From Streptomyces microflavus (GTDB taxonomy: Bacteria; Actinomycetota; Actinomycetes; Streptomycetales; Streptomycetaceae): DNA of 64,000 nt. The notes beneath the pieces were generated by a model, which was not told where the DNA came from, made no database searches, and was given only the letters and a program-made list of their open reading frames with translations. Shown in pieces: positions 17,839 through 25,587 of the stretch (the stretch's first letter is position 1; the number at the start of each line of letters is the position of its first letter). Both the position numbers and the translations under genes were made by a program. The stretch lies in contig NZ_BMUG01000005.1 in NCBI RefSeq assembly GCF_014650075.1, positions 124,001-188,000 on the forward strand, in the 5' to 3' direction.

Positions 17839-18879
17839 ATGAAAGCCGTCCAGTACCGGGCCGTCGGTGAAGCCCCCGAGGTCGTCACCGTGCCGGACCC
17901 CGAGCCCGGCCCCGGCCAGGTCCTGCTGAAGGTCACCGCCGCCGGTGTCTGCCACTCCGACATCGCGGTGATGAGCTGGCCCGCCGACCAGATCCCCTTC
18001 CCGCTGCCCCTCACCCTCGGCCACGAGGGCGTCGGCACGGTCGCCGCCCTCGGTGACGGCGTGCACGGCCTCTCCGCGGGCGACTCCGTCGCGGTGTACG
18101 GGCCCTGGGGCTGCGGCATCTGCGTGAACTGCGCCGAGGGCAAGGAGAACTACTGCCTGCGCGCCAAGGAGCTCGGCATCATGCCGCCCGGACTCGGCGC
18201 CCCCGGAGCCATGGCCGAGTACATGATCGTCGACGACCCGCGCCACCTCGTGCCGATCGGCGACCTGGACCCGGTGAAGACGGTGTCGCTCACGGACGCC
18301 GGGCTCACCCCGTACCACGCGATCAAGCGCTCGTTGCCGAAGCTCGTGCCCGGCGCGACGGCCGTCGTCATCGGCACCGGTGGCCTCGGCCATGTCGCGA
18401 TCCAGCTCCTGCGCGCCATGACGGCCGCGCGGGTCATCGCGCTCGACGTCACCGAGGAGAAGCTGGACCTGGCCAGGGCCGTCGGGGCGCACGAGGCCGT
18501 CCTCTCCGACGAGAAGGCGGCGGCCCGCGTCATGGAACTGACCGGGGGACTCGGCGCGCACGTCGTGCTGGACTTCGTCGGCGCCCCGCCCACCGTGGAG
18601 ACCGCCGGTGCCGTCGCCCGGGTCGACGGCGACGTCACGATCGTCGGCATCGGCGGCGGCGCGCTCCCCGTCGGCTTCGGAACACTTCCGTACGGCACCA
18701 GCGTCAGCGCCCCCTACTGGGGCTCGCGCAAGGAGCTCGCCGAGGTCCTGGACCTGGCCCACGCGGGAGCCGTCGATGTCCACGTGGAGACGTACTCCAT
18801 CGATGAGGCGCCGCTCGCCTACGAGCGGCTGCACGACGGCAAGGTCAACGGCCGCGCGGTGATCCTGCCGAACGGCTGA
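17839..18879 (+). CDS. Zinc-dependent alcohol dehydrogenase
   Basis: The 346-residue medium-chain dehydrogenase has catalytic zinc ligands in GVCHSD and LGHEGVG, four structural-zinc cysteines in GCGICVNCAEGKENYC, and the Rossmann motif GTGGLGHVA. ATG at 17839 follows GAGGAGA. With the SDR and TetR upstream it looks like a small inducible alcohol or ketone metabolism operon. A terminator follows 20 bp after the stop. Confidence 0.87.
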   Translation: MKAVQYRAVGEAPEVVTVPDPEPGPGQVLLKVTAAGVCHSDIAVMSWPADQIPFPLPLTLGHEGVGTVAALGDGVHGLSAGDSVAVYGPWGCGICVNCAEGKENYCLRAKELGIMPPGLGAPGAMAEYMIVDDPRHLVPIGDLDPVKTVSLTDAGLTPYHAIKRSLPKLVPGATAVVIGTGGLGHVAIQLLRAMTAARVIALDVTEEKLDLARAVGAHEAVLSDEKAAARVMELTGGLGAHVVLDFVGAPPTVETAGAVARVDGDVTIVGIGGGALPVGFGTLPYGTSVSAPYWGSRKELAEVLDLAHAGAVDVHVETYSIDEAPLAYERLHDGKVNGRAVILPNG

Positions 18880-18899
18880 CCTGCGGCCGCACGCCGAGG

Positions 18900-18927
18900 C
18901 GGGGCCGGTGAAAAATCACCGGCCCCG
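18900..18927 (+). terminator. Stem-loop terminator after the alcohol dehydrogenase
   Basis: A perfect 12-bp stem (18900-18911 and 18916-18927) with an AAAA tetraloop directly after the gene. It also precedes the ABC-F promoter and isolates it. Confidence 0.8.
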
Positions 18928-18942
18928 CCCCCGGCCCACCGT

Positions 18943-18948
18943 TACACT
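18943..18948 (+). promoter_or_regulatory. Likely -10 element of a leaderless transcript
   Basis: TACACT matches the TANNNT consensus, and its end lies 7 bases before an ATG (18956). A transcript beginning at or next to that ATG would be leaderless. No clear -35 is visible, which is frequent in Streptomyces. Confidence 0.5.
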
Positions 18949-18955
18949 TGATGCC

Positions 18956-18982
18956 ATGCGTTCGTACTACTACTTCCGCTGA
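18956..18982 (+). CDS. Putative leader peptide MRSYYYFR upstream of the ABC-F gene
   Basis: An 8-codon ORF encodes MRSYYYFR, with three tyrosines in a row, and starts exactly where a leaderless mRNA from the upstream TACACT would begin. It lies about 230 bp before an antibiotic-resistance-type ABC-F gene, and two mutually exclusive hairpins follow it. Ribosome stalling on such leader peptides is an established way to switch on ABC-F and Erm resistance genes. That this one does so is inference. An alternative overlapping frame from ATG 18951 would encode a 21-residue peptide without special features. Confidence 0.45.
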   Translation: MRSYYYFR

Positions 18983-19053
18983 TTCCCGGCCCGGACAGCC
19001 GCCGCACGACGTCTGACGTCACCGGCTGAGGCCCACCGGCCGACCGCCGAGCA

Positions 19054-19095
19054 CCGCCCGTGACCGCACCGGGCGGGGTTCGGGCGTATCCGCCC
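19054..19095 (+). promoter_or_regulatory. Alternative hairpins between leader peptide and ABC-F gene
   Basis: Segment 19070-19076 can pair with 19054-19060 (7 bp, 9-nt loop), or its 19071-19076 part can pair with 19090-19095 (6 bp). The two structures exclude each other, which is the logic of attenuation. Both are short and GC-rich DNA offers many such pairings, so this is tentative. Confidence 0.35.
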
Positions 19096-19209
19096 CCGGT
19101 GTGCCGCTGTCCCTCCGCCGTCCGGACACCCACGTGTCACGCCCCGCCCCCGCGCGTCCCCGCACGCGCCGCCGCGGGCCGACACCCAGGAATCAGGGAA
19201 AAGGCACCC

Positions 19210-20889
19210 ATGCACCCCCAGCGCGACCGCGCCCAACTGACCATGAAGGACGTCTCCAAGGCGTACGGCGACCGCTCCGTACTCGACCAGGTGACGCTCA
19301 CCGTCCGCCCCGGCGAGAAGGCCGCCGTGATCGGGGAGAACGGCTCCGGGAAGTCCACCCTGCTCCGGCTGCTGGCCGGGGCCGAGCGGCCGGACAGCGG
19401 CGAGATCACCGTCCGCTTCCCCGGCTCCACCGGCTACCTCGCCCAGACCCTCGCCCTCGATCCGGCCGACACCGTGCAGGACGCCGTCGACGCGGCCCTG
19501 GCCGAACTCCGCGCTCTGGAGGTGGCCATCCGCGAGGCGGAGGAGTCACTCTCGGCGGGCGGTGAGCCCACGGACGCGGAACTCGCCGCGTACGGAGACC
19601 TCCTCACCGCCTACGAGGAGCGCGACGGCTACCGCGCCGACGCCCGTACCGAAGCGGCCCTCCACGGCCTGGGCCTCGCCCACCTCACCCGCGACCGCGC
19701 GCTCGCCACCCTCTCCGGCGGCGAGCAGTCCCGCCTCGCCCTGGCCTGCGTACTGGCGGCCGCCCCCGAACTGCTGCTCCTGGACGAGCCGACCAACCAC
19801 CTCGACGTACGGGCGGTGAACTGGCTGGAGGACCACCTGCGCGCCCACCGTGGCACCGTCGTCGCCATCACCCACGACCGGGCGTTCCTGGAGCGGGTCA
19901 CCTCCGTGATCCTGGAGGTCGACCGCGACCTGCGCACGGTCACCCGGTACGGGGACGGCTGGGACGGCTACCGCACGGCGAAGGCGGCAGCCCGCCGCCG
20001 CTGGGCCCAGGAGCACCAGGAGTACCTGAGCGACCTGGCCCGCACCGAGGAACTGGTGGACGCCGCCGGGCAGCGGCTCGCGGCCACCGGGAGGGACCCG
20101 AAGCAGGGGTTCGGCAAGCACCGCCGCTCCCACGAGGCCAAACTCTCCGGCCAGGTCAGGGTGGCGCGCACCCGGCTGGAAGCGCTGCGCCGGACCCCCG
20201 TACCCGCCCCGCCCGAGCCGCTCGCCTTCACCGGCCGCCCGGCCCTCGCGGGGGAGACACCGTCCGGCTTCCTGGTGGAGTTGGAGGACGTCTCCGTGGG
20301 GGACCGGCTCCACCTCCCCGCCCTGCGCGTGGAGCCCGGGGCCCGTCTGCTGGTCACCGGGGACAACGGGGCCGGGAAGACCACCCTCCTGCGGGTCCTC
20401 GCCGGGGAGCTGGCCCCCGACACCGGGACGGTCCGCCGCCGCGCCCGGGTCGGCCACCTCCCGCAGGAGCTGCCCGCCCGGCCGACCCGGCGCACCCTGC
20501 TCGCCACCTTCGCGGCGGGGCGCCCCGGCTTCCCGGACGAGTACGCGGACGAGCTCCTCGACCTCGGCCTGTTCCGCCCCGAGGACCTCGGTGTGCCCGT
20601 CGCGTCCCTCTCCATCGGGCAGCAGCGCAGGCTCGCCCTGGCCCGGCTGGTGACGCGGCCGGCCGATCTGCTGGTGCTGGACGAGCCGACGAACCACATC
20701 GCGCCGATCCTGGTCGAGGAGGTGGAGGCGGCGCTCGCGCGGTACCCGGGAGCCGTCGTCGTCGTGTCGCACGACCGCAGCTTCCGGGCCCGCTTCACCG
20801 GTGACGTACTGGAACTAAGGGCCGGCCGCCCTGTCGCACACCCGGAACCGGCCTACGCCTCCGGGGAGGCGGCCTCCCCGCGTACCTGA
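19210..20889 (+). CDS. ABC-F family ribosome-protection-type ATPase
   Basis: The 559-residue protein has two ABC ATPase domains and no membrane segments: Walker A GENGSGKST and GDNGAGKTT, signatures LSGGEQSR and LSIGQQRR, and Walker B LLLDEPTNHLD and LVLDEPTNHIA. The arginine- and alanine-rich linker between them (about residues 245-320) fits the P-site tRNA-interaction motif region. ABC-F proteins of this sort displace ribosome-targeting antibiotics or rescue stalled ribosomes. ATG at 19210 follows AGGGAAAAGG. Its 3' end overlaps the convergent NUDIX gene by 37 bp. The upstream leader peptide suggests antibiotic-inducible control. Confidence 0.85.
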   Translation: MHPQRDRAQLTMKDVSKAYGDRSVLDQVTLTVRPGEKAAVIGENGSGKSTLLRLLAGAERPDSGEITVRFPGSTGYLAQTLALDPADTVQDAVDAALAELRALEVAIREAEESLSAGGEPTDAELAAYGDLLTAYEERDGYRADARTEAALHGLGLAHLTRDRALATLSGGEQSRLALACVLAAAPELLLLDEPTNHLDVRAVNWLEDHLRAHRGTVVAITHDRAFLERVTSVILEVDRDLRTVTRYGDGWDGYRTAKAAARRRWAQEHQEYLSDLARTEELVDAAGQRLAATGRDPKQGFGKHRRSHEAKLSGQVRVARTRLEALRRTPVPAPPEPLAFTGRPALAGETPSGFLVELEDVSVGDRLHLPALRVEPGARLLVTGDNGAGKTTLLRVLAGELAPDTGTVRRRARVGHLPQELPARPTRRTLLATFAAGRPGFPDEYADELLDLGLFRPEDLGVPVASLSIGQQRRLALARLVTRPADLLVLDEPTNHIAPILVEEVEAALARYPGAVVVVSHDRSFRARFTGDVLELRAGRPVAHPEPAYASGEAASPRT

Positions 20890-21356
20890 GCGCGCAGCCG
20901 CTGCACGAAGACGCGCTGGCCCGCGATCAGCCGCTCGGCGGCCTGCTCCGGCGTGCACCAGGCGAACCGGTCCATCTCCGGGAACTCCTGCTGTACGCCG
21001 GAGCCGCGCGGCCACTCCATCGTGAACGTCCCCGGCACCACGGACGCCACATCGAGCTCCGCCTCCACCGCCCACACGGTCACCGTCTTGCCGCTGCGCT
21101 GGCGCGCTTCGCCGAGCGGCAGCCAGACCTCGTCCGGCACCGGCACCCCCAGCTCCTCCTCGAACTCCCGCCGCGCGGCAGCCGCCGGTTCCTCGTCGGG
21201 GCCGTACTCACCCTTCGGGACCGACCAGGCGGCGGACTCGCGCCCCGCCCAGAACGGCCCGCCCATGTGCCCGATCAGCACCTCGACATCCCGCTCACCC
21301 CCGGTGCCCGTGGTCCGGAAGAGGAGAAGCCCCGCACTGCGTTTGCCTGCCGACAT
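20853..21356 (-). CDS. NUDIX hydrolase
   Basis: The 167-residue protein carries the NUDIX box (G-x5-E-x7-REFEEELG, about residues 49-71) that binds metal and hydrolyses nucleoside-diphosphate-linked substrates. Overall pattern is that of the small DUF4-type NUDIX proteins (AAWSVPKGEY, EFPEMDRFAW). The substrate is not evident. Confidence 0.85.
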   Translation of the reverse strand: MSAGKRSAGLLLFRTTGTGGERDVEVLIGHMGGPFWAGRESAAWSVPKGEYGPDEEPAAAARREFEEELGVPVPDEVWLPLGEARQRSGKTVTVWAVEAELDVASVVPGTFTMEWPRGSGVQQEFPEMDRFAWCTPEQAAERLIAGQRVFVQRLRAQVRGEAASPEA

Positions 21357-21467
21357 GTCGCCAAGTCTGCAATCAGGGTGGGCGGTACGCCAACCGACGG
21401 GCGTTACACACGGGGAAGGGGACGGAGCCCGTGCGACTCCGTCCCCTTCCCCGTACAGCGCGACTGC

Positions 21468-21878
21468 CTACGTCTTGCGGTAGCCGTAAGCCTCCGAGGC
21501 CGCCGCCTCCACCGCCCCGATGTCCCCGCCCGACGACGCGGTCACCACGGCGGCGACCGCGCCCTCCACGAACGGCGCGTCGACCAGCCGCGTGTTCTCC
21601 GGCAGTTCGTCGCCCTCGGCGAGCATCGCCTTCACCGTGAGGACCGCGCTCCCCAGATCGACGAGGACCGCGACCCCGGCGCCCCGGTCCACCGATGCGG
21701 CGGCCCGGCCGATCAGCTCGGCGCTGGTGCCCAGCCCGCCGTTCGGCAGCCCTCCCGCCGCCGCGACGGGGGCCGTCACGCCCCCGGCGGCGAGGCCCCG
21801 GGCCAGCTCGGCGACCGATTCCGCGACCGGACCGCTGTGCGAGACCAGCACGATGCCCACCTGCGGCTCGTCGCTCAT
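21468..21878 (-). CDS. dhaM: PTS-dependent dihydroxyacetone kinase phosphotransferase DhaM
   Basis: This 136-residue EIIA-like domain begins with VGIVLVSHSGPVAES, where the histidine is phosphorylated by HPr, and has VLVDLGSAVLT. It is a single EIIA domain without fused HPr or EI parts, as in actinobacteria. Its ATG overlaps the dhaL stop (ATGA). It feeds phosphate to the ADP bound in DhaL. Confidence 0.9.
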   Translation of the reverse strand: MSDEPQVGIVLVSHSGPVAESVAELARGLAAGGVTAPVAAAGGLPNGGLGTSAELIGRAAASVDRGAGVAVLVDLGSAVLTVKAMLAEGDELPENTRLVDAPFVEGAVAAVVTASSGGDIGAVEAAASEAYGYRKT

Positions 21879-22489
21879 GCCTCAGCACCCCCGTCCTGCG
21901 CGGTCCCGGCCAGCGCCTCGACCAGCAGGGCCGCCGATGTCGCGCCCGGGTCCTGGTGCCCGATGCTGCGCTCGCCGAGATAACTGGCCCGCCCCTTGCG
22001 CGCCAGCAACGGGACCGTCGCCTCGGCGCCCGCGCGGGCCGCGTCCGCGGCCCCCCGGAACGACAGGGCCAGCGCCTCCGCCGCCGGCAGCAGCGCGTCG
22101 AGCATCGTCTTGTCCCCGGCCTGCGCCCCGCCGAGCTGCCCCACGGCGGCGACGCCCGCGGCGAACGCCTGGGCGAGCTGGTCCTGGGTCACCTCGGCGT
22201 CCTCGCCGAGCGCCTTGCCCGTCCGGCGCAGCAGCGTCCCGTACAACGGCCCGGACGCCCCGCCGACGGTGGAGATCAGCTGCCGCCCCGCCAGGGTCAG
22301 TACCGCACCCGGAGTCGCGGGCGCGTCCTTCTCCACCACGGCCGCCACCGCCGTGAAACCGCGCTGGAGGTTGCTGCCGTGATCGGCGTCCCCGATCGCC
22401 GAGTCCAGCTCGGTCAGTTGGTCCGCCTCACGGTCCACGGCGGCCGCGGTGGCCGCCATCCAGCGGCGGAAGAAGTCGGCGTCGAGCAC
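21875..22489 (-). CDS. dhaL: Dihydroxyacetone kinase nucleotide-binding subunit DhaL
   Basis: The 204-residue protein has the metal/ADP-binding IGDADHG motif and GGASGPLYGTLL. GTG at 22489 is chosen because AGGAG lies 5 bases upstream and the family N-terminus (LDADFFRRW) follows; the overlapping ATG at 22491 is out of frame. It holds ADP as cofactor that is rephosphorylated by DhaM. Confidence 0.9.
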   Translation of the reverse strand: MLDADFFRRWMAATAAAVDREADQLTELDSAIGDADHGSNLQRGFTAVAAVVEKDAPATPGAVLTLAGRQLISTVGGASGPLYGTLLRRTGKALGEDAEVTQDQLAQAFAAGVAAVGQLGGAQAGDKTMLDALLPAAEALALSFRGAADAARAGAEATVPLLARKGRASYLGERSIGHQDPGATSAALLVEALAGTAQDGGAEA

Positions 22490-22569
22490 ATGATCTCCTG
22501 TTCCCCGGGCCTGTCCGGCACGGTTCGTACGAGTACGGTCGGCACGGTCCGTACAGCCTCGGCGGAGCG

Positions 22570-23562
22570 TCAACGGCCCCAGCGCAGCGCGGGCGTCTCC
22601 ACGGGTGCGTCCCACAGCCGCAACAACTCCTCGTCGACCTGGCACAGCGTCACCGAGCAGCCTGCCATCTCGAGCGAGGTCACGTAGTTCCCCACGAGCG
22701 TACGAGCCACCGGAACACCCCGCTCGGACAGGACCCGCTGGACCTCGGCATTGAATCCGTACAGCTCCAGCAGCGGTGTCGCCCCCATCCCGTTCACCAG
22801 CGCCAGTACTGGACCGGTGGGCCGGAGGTCCTCCAGCACCGCGTGCACGGCGAAGTCCGCGATCTCGCCCGAGGTCATCATCGACCGCCGCTCCCGTCCC
22901 GGCTCGCCATGGATGCCGATGCCCAACTCCAGCTCACCGGCGGGCAGATCGAAGGTGGGGCTGCCCTTCGCCGGAGTGGTCACCGAGCTGAGGGCCACCC
23001 CGAAGCTCCGTGAGGACCCGTTCACCTGCCGGGCCACCGAGACCACCCGGTCCAGGGGCGCGCCCTCGTCCGCGGCGGCCCCGGCGATCTTCTCGACGAA
23101 GAGCGTCGCGCCCGTACCGCGCCGCCCGGCCGTGAAGGTGCTGTCGCTCACGGCCACGTCGTCGTCCACGACGACCTGGGCGACCTGGATGCCCTCGTCC
23201 TCGGCGAGTTCGGCGGCCATCTCGAAGTTCAGCACGTCACCGGTGTAGTTCTTGACGACGAACAGCACCCCGGCCCCGCTGTCCACCGCTGCCGCCGCCC
23301 GCACCATCTGGTCCGGCACCGGCGAGGTGAACACCTCCCCCGGACAGGCGGCCGACAGCATCCCGGGCCCGACGAACCCGGCGTGCAACGGCTCGTGCCC
23401 CGACCCGCCCCCCGAGACGAGCCCCACCTTCCCGGCCACCGGGGCGTCCCGGCGCACGACGACCCGGTTCTCCACATCGACGGTCAGCTCCGGGTGCGCG
23501 GCGGCCATACCCCGCAGGGCGTCGGCGACCACGGTCTCAGGGACGTTGATGAGCATTTTCAC
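22570..23562 (-). CDS. dhaK: Dihydroxyacetone kinase substrate-binding subunit DhaK
   Basis: The 330-residue protein has the DhaK signature LVSGGGSGHEPLHAGFVG and the histidine that binds dihydroxyacetone covalently in LGIGIHGEPG. With dhaL and dhaM downstream on the same strand it forms a complete PTS-type dihydroxyacetone kinase, linking glycerol use to glycolysis. An AGGAGA ribosome site precedes the ATG. Confidence 0.92.
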   Translation of the reverse strand: MKMLINVPETVVADALRGMAAAHPELTVDVENRVVVRRDAPVAGKVGLVSGGGSGHEPLHAGFVGPGMLSAACPGEVFTSPVPDQMVRAAAAVDSGAGVLFVVKNYTGDVLNFEMAAELAEDEGIQVAQVVVDDDVAVSDSTFTAGRRGTGATLFVEKIAGAAADEGAPLDRVVSVARQVNGSSRSFGVALSSVTTPAKGSPTFDLPAGELELGIGIHGEPGRERRSMMTSGEIADFAVHAVLEDLRPTGPVLALVNGMGATPLLELYGFNAEVQRVLSERGVPVARTLVGNYVTSLEMAGCSVTLCQVDEELLRLWDAPVETPALRWGR

Positions 23563-23983
23563 GTCTGTCTCCTAGTGATCTTGGCAAAGGGCCTCGCGAC
23601 CGGCGTTTTGCCTGGTGGGACGAGGTGTGGCTAGATATTGATCTTGTCGGTCCCTGGAGCCTGGAAGCGCCCTCCGGCGGTGCTGATGCTGACTGACCTG
23701 TTGCTGAGTTCCCTGACCGGCCGTCCCCTATGCCTCGTGAGGCTTCGGTGAAGGTTGCCGGCGAGAGTCCCGACGTTACGGCTGTCGGTGCAGACATTCA
23801 TCCGTAAGTCTCGACTGCCAGTAGCAGGTGAGGCGCCTCAAGTGCGTCCCTTGCGGCACTGTTGCGTGCCATCCGTCGGGCAGGCCGTTGGGGTGTCGGG
23901 TTCCGGGTGAATCCGTGGGAATCGGCTCCGGGGGCAATCCGTACTCGCTAGCGTGGCAGCGGTGTCGGAGGGAGGCCAAGCTG
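23563..23983. other. Gene-poor boundary region before the arsenic island
   Basis: This 420-bp stretch has visibly more A/T and irregular codon use than its surroundings. It contains a possible 56-codon minus-strand ORF (23631-23801). No insertion sequence ends, tRNA or att-like repeat could be recognised. It lies between core dha genes and the accessory region. Confidence 0.45.
23631..23801 (-). CDS. Possible 56-residue ORF of unknown function
   Basis: The frame runs from ATG at 23801 to TAG at 23631 and would encode a basic peptide ending TDKINI. About three quarters of its third codon positions are G or C, lower than neighbouring real genes. It has no recognisable domain or clear ribosome site and may be a decayed gene fragment. 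Confidence 0.15.
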   Translation of the reverse strand: MNVCTDSRNVGTLAGNLHRSLTRHRGRPVRELSNRSVSISTAGGRFQAPGTDKINI

Positions 23984-24691
23984 GTGACGACACTGGTCGT
24001 GGGGTTTCGGCTGGGCAACGACGCGAGCAGCCGGCAAGTGACGGTTCTCGTGACCGAGTCCGGAGTCCTGCACCGCGCTCATGGCACGTACGGGAGGCTG
24101 CCGAGGCTGTCCAAGCCGGAGCCGTCACGTGTGCTGTACAGCCGCACCCTCTTCGAAGGAGAGCACCCGCTGGCTCGCCCCATCGCCGGACTCCGCGAGC
24201 ACCACGTCGGTTACACGAAGAAGGGTTACTCCCGGGCTCTCGTCCCACCGGCCGTCGTGCGCCTCGATGTGGAGGAGCACCCGCCCTTCCCCGAGGTGCC
24301 CCACCGAGAGTTGATCCAGGCATTCATCGGGGCCGCTCCGAACACACCTCAACCACTCGACACCGCGATCGGCGCGTTCCGCGCCACCCTCGGCCTGCCC
24401 ACCCGGTCCGCGAACGTCTCATGGACTCCCCGCGCGCAGCCGCTCCCACCGCGCGTCGAAGCCATGCTCCGCACCCTCGCGCATGGCTCCGCCATCAGCT
24501 CCCCGCAGCGACTGCCGGTCGGCTGGACTGTCACGGATGAGGGAGTGCGGCTACGGGTCGGCAGTACGGGAGAGACCCTCGACCGGCACGCGGTGATCGA
24601 ATTGCAGGCGGCTCTGAGCGCATGGCTGCGCTTCACCGAGAGGCCACCGGAGCGGGCCGTTGTTGAACCTCGACAAGCGAGTGAGTCCTGA
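23984..24691 (+). CDS. Hypothetical protein, 235 residues
   Basis: I do not recognise this protein. It starts at GTG 23984, preceded by GGAGGGAGG, and is soluble with no signal peptide. Internal landmarks are LVVGFRLGNDASSRQV near the start and RHAVIELQAALSAWLRF near the end. The codon bias is weaker than in the neighbouring dha genes, consistent with acquired DNA. It lies between the dha genes and arsC and may mark the edge of the arsenic island. Confidence 0.55.
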   Translation: MTTLVVGFRLGNDASSRQVTVLVTESGVLHRAHGTYGRLPRLSKPEPSRVLYSRTLFEGEHPLARPIAGLREHHVGYTKKGYSRALVPPAVVRLDVEEHPPFPEVPHRELIQAFIGAAPNTPQPLDTAIGAFRATLGLPTRSANVSWTPRAQPLPPRVEAMLRTLAHGSAISSPQRLPVGWTVTDEGVRLRVGSTGETLDRHAVIELQAALSAWLRFTERPPERAVVEPRQASES

Positions 24692-24766
24692 GCACTGGCT
24701 CAGTTTCTGTGGCGTCGGTGTAACTTGCGGGGCCGGATCCGGTGATGACGACCTCACGGATTCGGC

Positions 24767-25189
24767 TCACACGGTCCGCTTCGGGTTCGTGGGTGCGATC
24801 TCCTCGATCAGGTTCTCGACCAGCTTCTTGATCTCGTCGCGGATCGGGCGTACTGCCTCGATGTCCCGGCCCGAAGGGTCCTCCAACGGCCAGTCGATGT
24901 AGCGCTTGCCGGGGAAGACCGGGCAGGTGTCGCCGCAGCCCATGGTGATGCAGACGTCGGATGCCTCGACTGCGTCGATGGTGAGGACCTTGGGCGTCTC
25001 GGCGGTGATGTCGATACCGGCCTCGCGCATGGCCATGACGGCTGCCGGGTTGACCTGGTCAGCTGGGGCGGAGCCGGCGGAGCGGACCTCGATACGGTCT
25101 CCGGCCAGGTGCGACAGCCATGCGGCGGCCATCTGTGAGCGGCCGGCGTTGTGGACGCAGACGAACAGGACGGAGGGCTTCTCGGACAC
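24767..25189 (-). CDS. arsC: Arsenate reductase (low-molecular-weight phosphatase type)
   Basis: The 140-residue protein has the P-loop CVHNAGRSQ with the nucleophilic cysteine at residue 11, and two further cysteines in GCGDTCPVF followed by DWPLEDP. This three-cysteine arrangement resembles the thioredoxin-coupled ArsC class rather than single-Cys mycothiol-dependent forms. It reduces As(V) to As(III). It is divergent from arsR and acr3, and the intergenic palindrome probably controls both directions. Confidence 0.92.
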   Translation of the reverse strand: MSEKPSVLFVCVHNAGRSQMAAAWLSHLAGDRIEVRSAGSAPADQVNPAAVMAMREAGIDITAETPKVLTIDAVEASDVCITMGCGDTCPVFPGKRYIDWPLEDPSGRDIEAVRPIRDEIKKLVENLIEEIAPTNPKRTV

Positions 25190-25247
25190 GGCAGTCTCTC
25201 TTGTCTTGCGGTGAATCAGGTACGAATGACTTCAGCACCCAGTGGTG

Positions 25248-25261
25248 TCAGTGACCACTGA
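25248..25261. promoter_or_regulatory. ArsR operator candidate between arsC and arsR
   Basis: TCAGTG-AC-CACTGA is a perfect 6-2-6 inverted repeat 17 bp upstream of the arsR start in the divergent arsC-arsR gap. Similar half-sites recur nearby (TGTGACAGT, TCAGTCGACACTGA), suggesting more than one dimer could bind. Confidence 0.45.
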
Positions 25262-25278
25262 TGTGACAGTATCAGCCC

Positions 25279-25587
25279 ATGATGACGTCAGTCGACACTG
25301 AACTGATGCGGGTGCTGAGTGACCCCCTGCGCCTGCAGATCGTGACTCTGCTCGCCCGCGAGACCCTGTGCACCACCCACCTCGTCGAGGAGACCGGTGC
25401 CCGGCAGACCAATCTCTCCAACCATCTGAGAGTTCTGCGCGAGGTCGGTGTTGTGGAGACCGAGCCCTGCGGCCGCTTCACCTACTACAGGCTCCGCCCG
25501 GACGTCATCGCTCAGCTCGCCGGTCAGTTCGCCGACCTGGCCGCGTCCGCCCGTACCGCCACCGAGAACAAGAGGGCCTGTCCGTGA
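25279..25587 (+). CDS. arsR: ArsR-family arsenic-responsive repressor (type A)
   Basis: The 102-residue winged-helix protein has the ArsR recognition helix region ETGARQTNLSNHLRVL. Cysteines 31 (in TLCTTHL), 64 (in EPCGR) and 101 (C-terminal) are candidate As(III) ligands; the E. coli-type CVCDL motif is absent. It overlaps acr3 by four bases (GTGA). It is a close paralogue of the ArsR at 45960-46271. Two successive ATGs (25279, 25282) make the exact start uncertain. Confidence 0.9.
   Translation: MMTSVDTELMRVLSDPLRLQIVTLLARETLCTTHLVEETGARQTNLSNHLRVLREVGVVETEPCGRFTYYRLRPDVIAQLAGQFADLAASARTATENKRACP

Noticed and set aside
23563..23983. Insertion sequence remnant.
   Set aside because: No transposase motif, terminal inverted repeats or target duplication could be identified by eye.
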